A stretch of 64,000 nt of DNA from Promethearchaeota archaeon. GTDB lineage: Archaea; Asgardarchaeota; Lokiarchaeia; Sigynarchaeales; SOKP01. The notes under the pieces were generated by a model. The model searched no databases. It worked only from the letters and a program-made list of their open reading frames with translations, and had not been told where the DNA came from. The stretch lies in NCBI GenBank assembly GCA_019058515.1, contig JAHPYY010000192.1, positions 1-64,000 on the forward strand. The letters run 5' to 3'. Made by a program: the position numbers and the translations under genes. Of this stretch, positions 63,961 through 64,000 are shown piece after piece. Position 1 is the stretch's first letter. Every line of letters starts with the position of its first letter.

Positions 63961-64000
63961 AAACAATCATATTTATCCATGGACTTGAAAGTTCAGGAAA
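63957..64000 (+). CDS. Alpha/beta hydrolase (partial, 5' end only)
   Basis: Fourteen codons are visible: MKTIIFIHGLESSG. The IIFIHGLESSG opening is the HG oxyanion loop of short alpha/beta hydrolases such as YqiA-type esterases. Runs off the right edge. Confidence 0.6.
   Translation, partial: MKTIIFIHGLESSG

Noticed and set aside
1..64000. tRNA genes and CRISPR arrays
   Set aside because: No T-arm-like motif with matching cloverleaf and no regularly spaced direct repeats were seen by eye.

Overview
The window looks like chromosomal DNA of an Asgard archaeon (Promethearchaeota, Lokiarchaeia-like). The basis is an archaeal information-processing set (RNA polymerase subunit Rpo7, Spt4, ribosomal protein eS24, TFB, GTP-dependent dephospho-CoA kinase) alongside eukaryote-like parts: Ras-type and Arf-type GTPases, roadblock/longin-like proteins, a leucine-rich-repeat protein, a sphingosine-phosphate-lyase-like enzyme and a CWH43-like membrane exonuclease-fold protein. 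The DNA is AT-rich, genes are mostly monocistronic or in short runs, and Shine-Dalgarno sites of the GGTGA type precede several genes. No tRNA, rRNA or CRISPR array was seen.

Layout. 0-1.8 kb: the conserved archaeal run rpo7-spt4-dephospho-CoA kinase-eS24 on the minus strand; rpo7 appears to start at AUU. 1.85-2.4 kb: a strongly structured candidate ncRNA. 2.4-18 kb: RNase HI, a winged-helix AlkZ/YcaQ-like protein, roadblock, an MFS-roadblock fusion, membrane and lipid genes (dolichol-kinase-like, GT-C, ICMT-like), sugar kinase, and a TPP enzyme with a one-base frameshift that overlaps a hotdog thioesterase gene. 18-22.7 kb: a decayed region with an LRR gene, a second broken copy of its 5' end, gene fragments and two AT-rich membrane ORFs. 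22.7-31.2 kb: metallophosphoesterase, a 7TM-nucleosidase fusion, radical SAM protein, small zinc-ribbon proteins, AhpD-like protein and a broken phzF. 31.5-36 kb: a very large type-I membrane protein with calcium-binding repeats outside and a helical-repeat and zinc-ribbon region inside. 36-46 kb: small GTPase and roadblock pair, haloalkane-dehalogenase-like hydrolase, SPL-like enzyme, a corrinoid methyltransferase pair, CWH43-like protein and a transglutaminase-like protein.

46.2-51.4 kb is the most unusual part. The AMP-forming acetyl-CoA synthetase gene (acs) is followed by a LAGLIDADG homing-endonuclease gene, a HEPN-like ORF and then a second, diverged copy of only the last ~80 codons of acs. 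This fits a homing element that landed inside acs and carried a recoded replacement 3' end. The acs gene itself holds two related 30-31 nt insertions, each bringing stop codons; removing both restores an uninterrupted 660-codon frame. Divergent from acs is an acetyl-CoA hydrolase/transferase fused to a GNAT domain, a plausible partner in acetate/acetyl-CoA metabolism.

51.6-64 kb: PHP and PAP2 phosphatases, an Arf-like GTPase with helical extensions, TFB, a giant pseudo-GTPase/helical-solenoid protein, two paralogous helical proteins (the second apparently starting at AUA behind a good Shine-Dalgarno site), a DUF2085 membrane protein and the start of an alpha/beta hydrolase.
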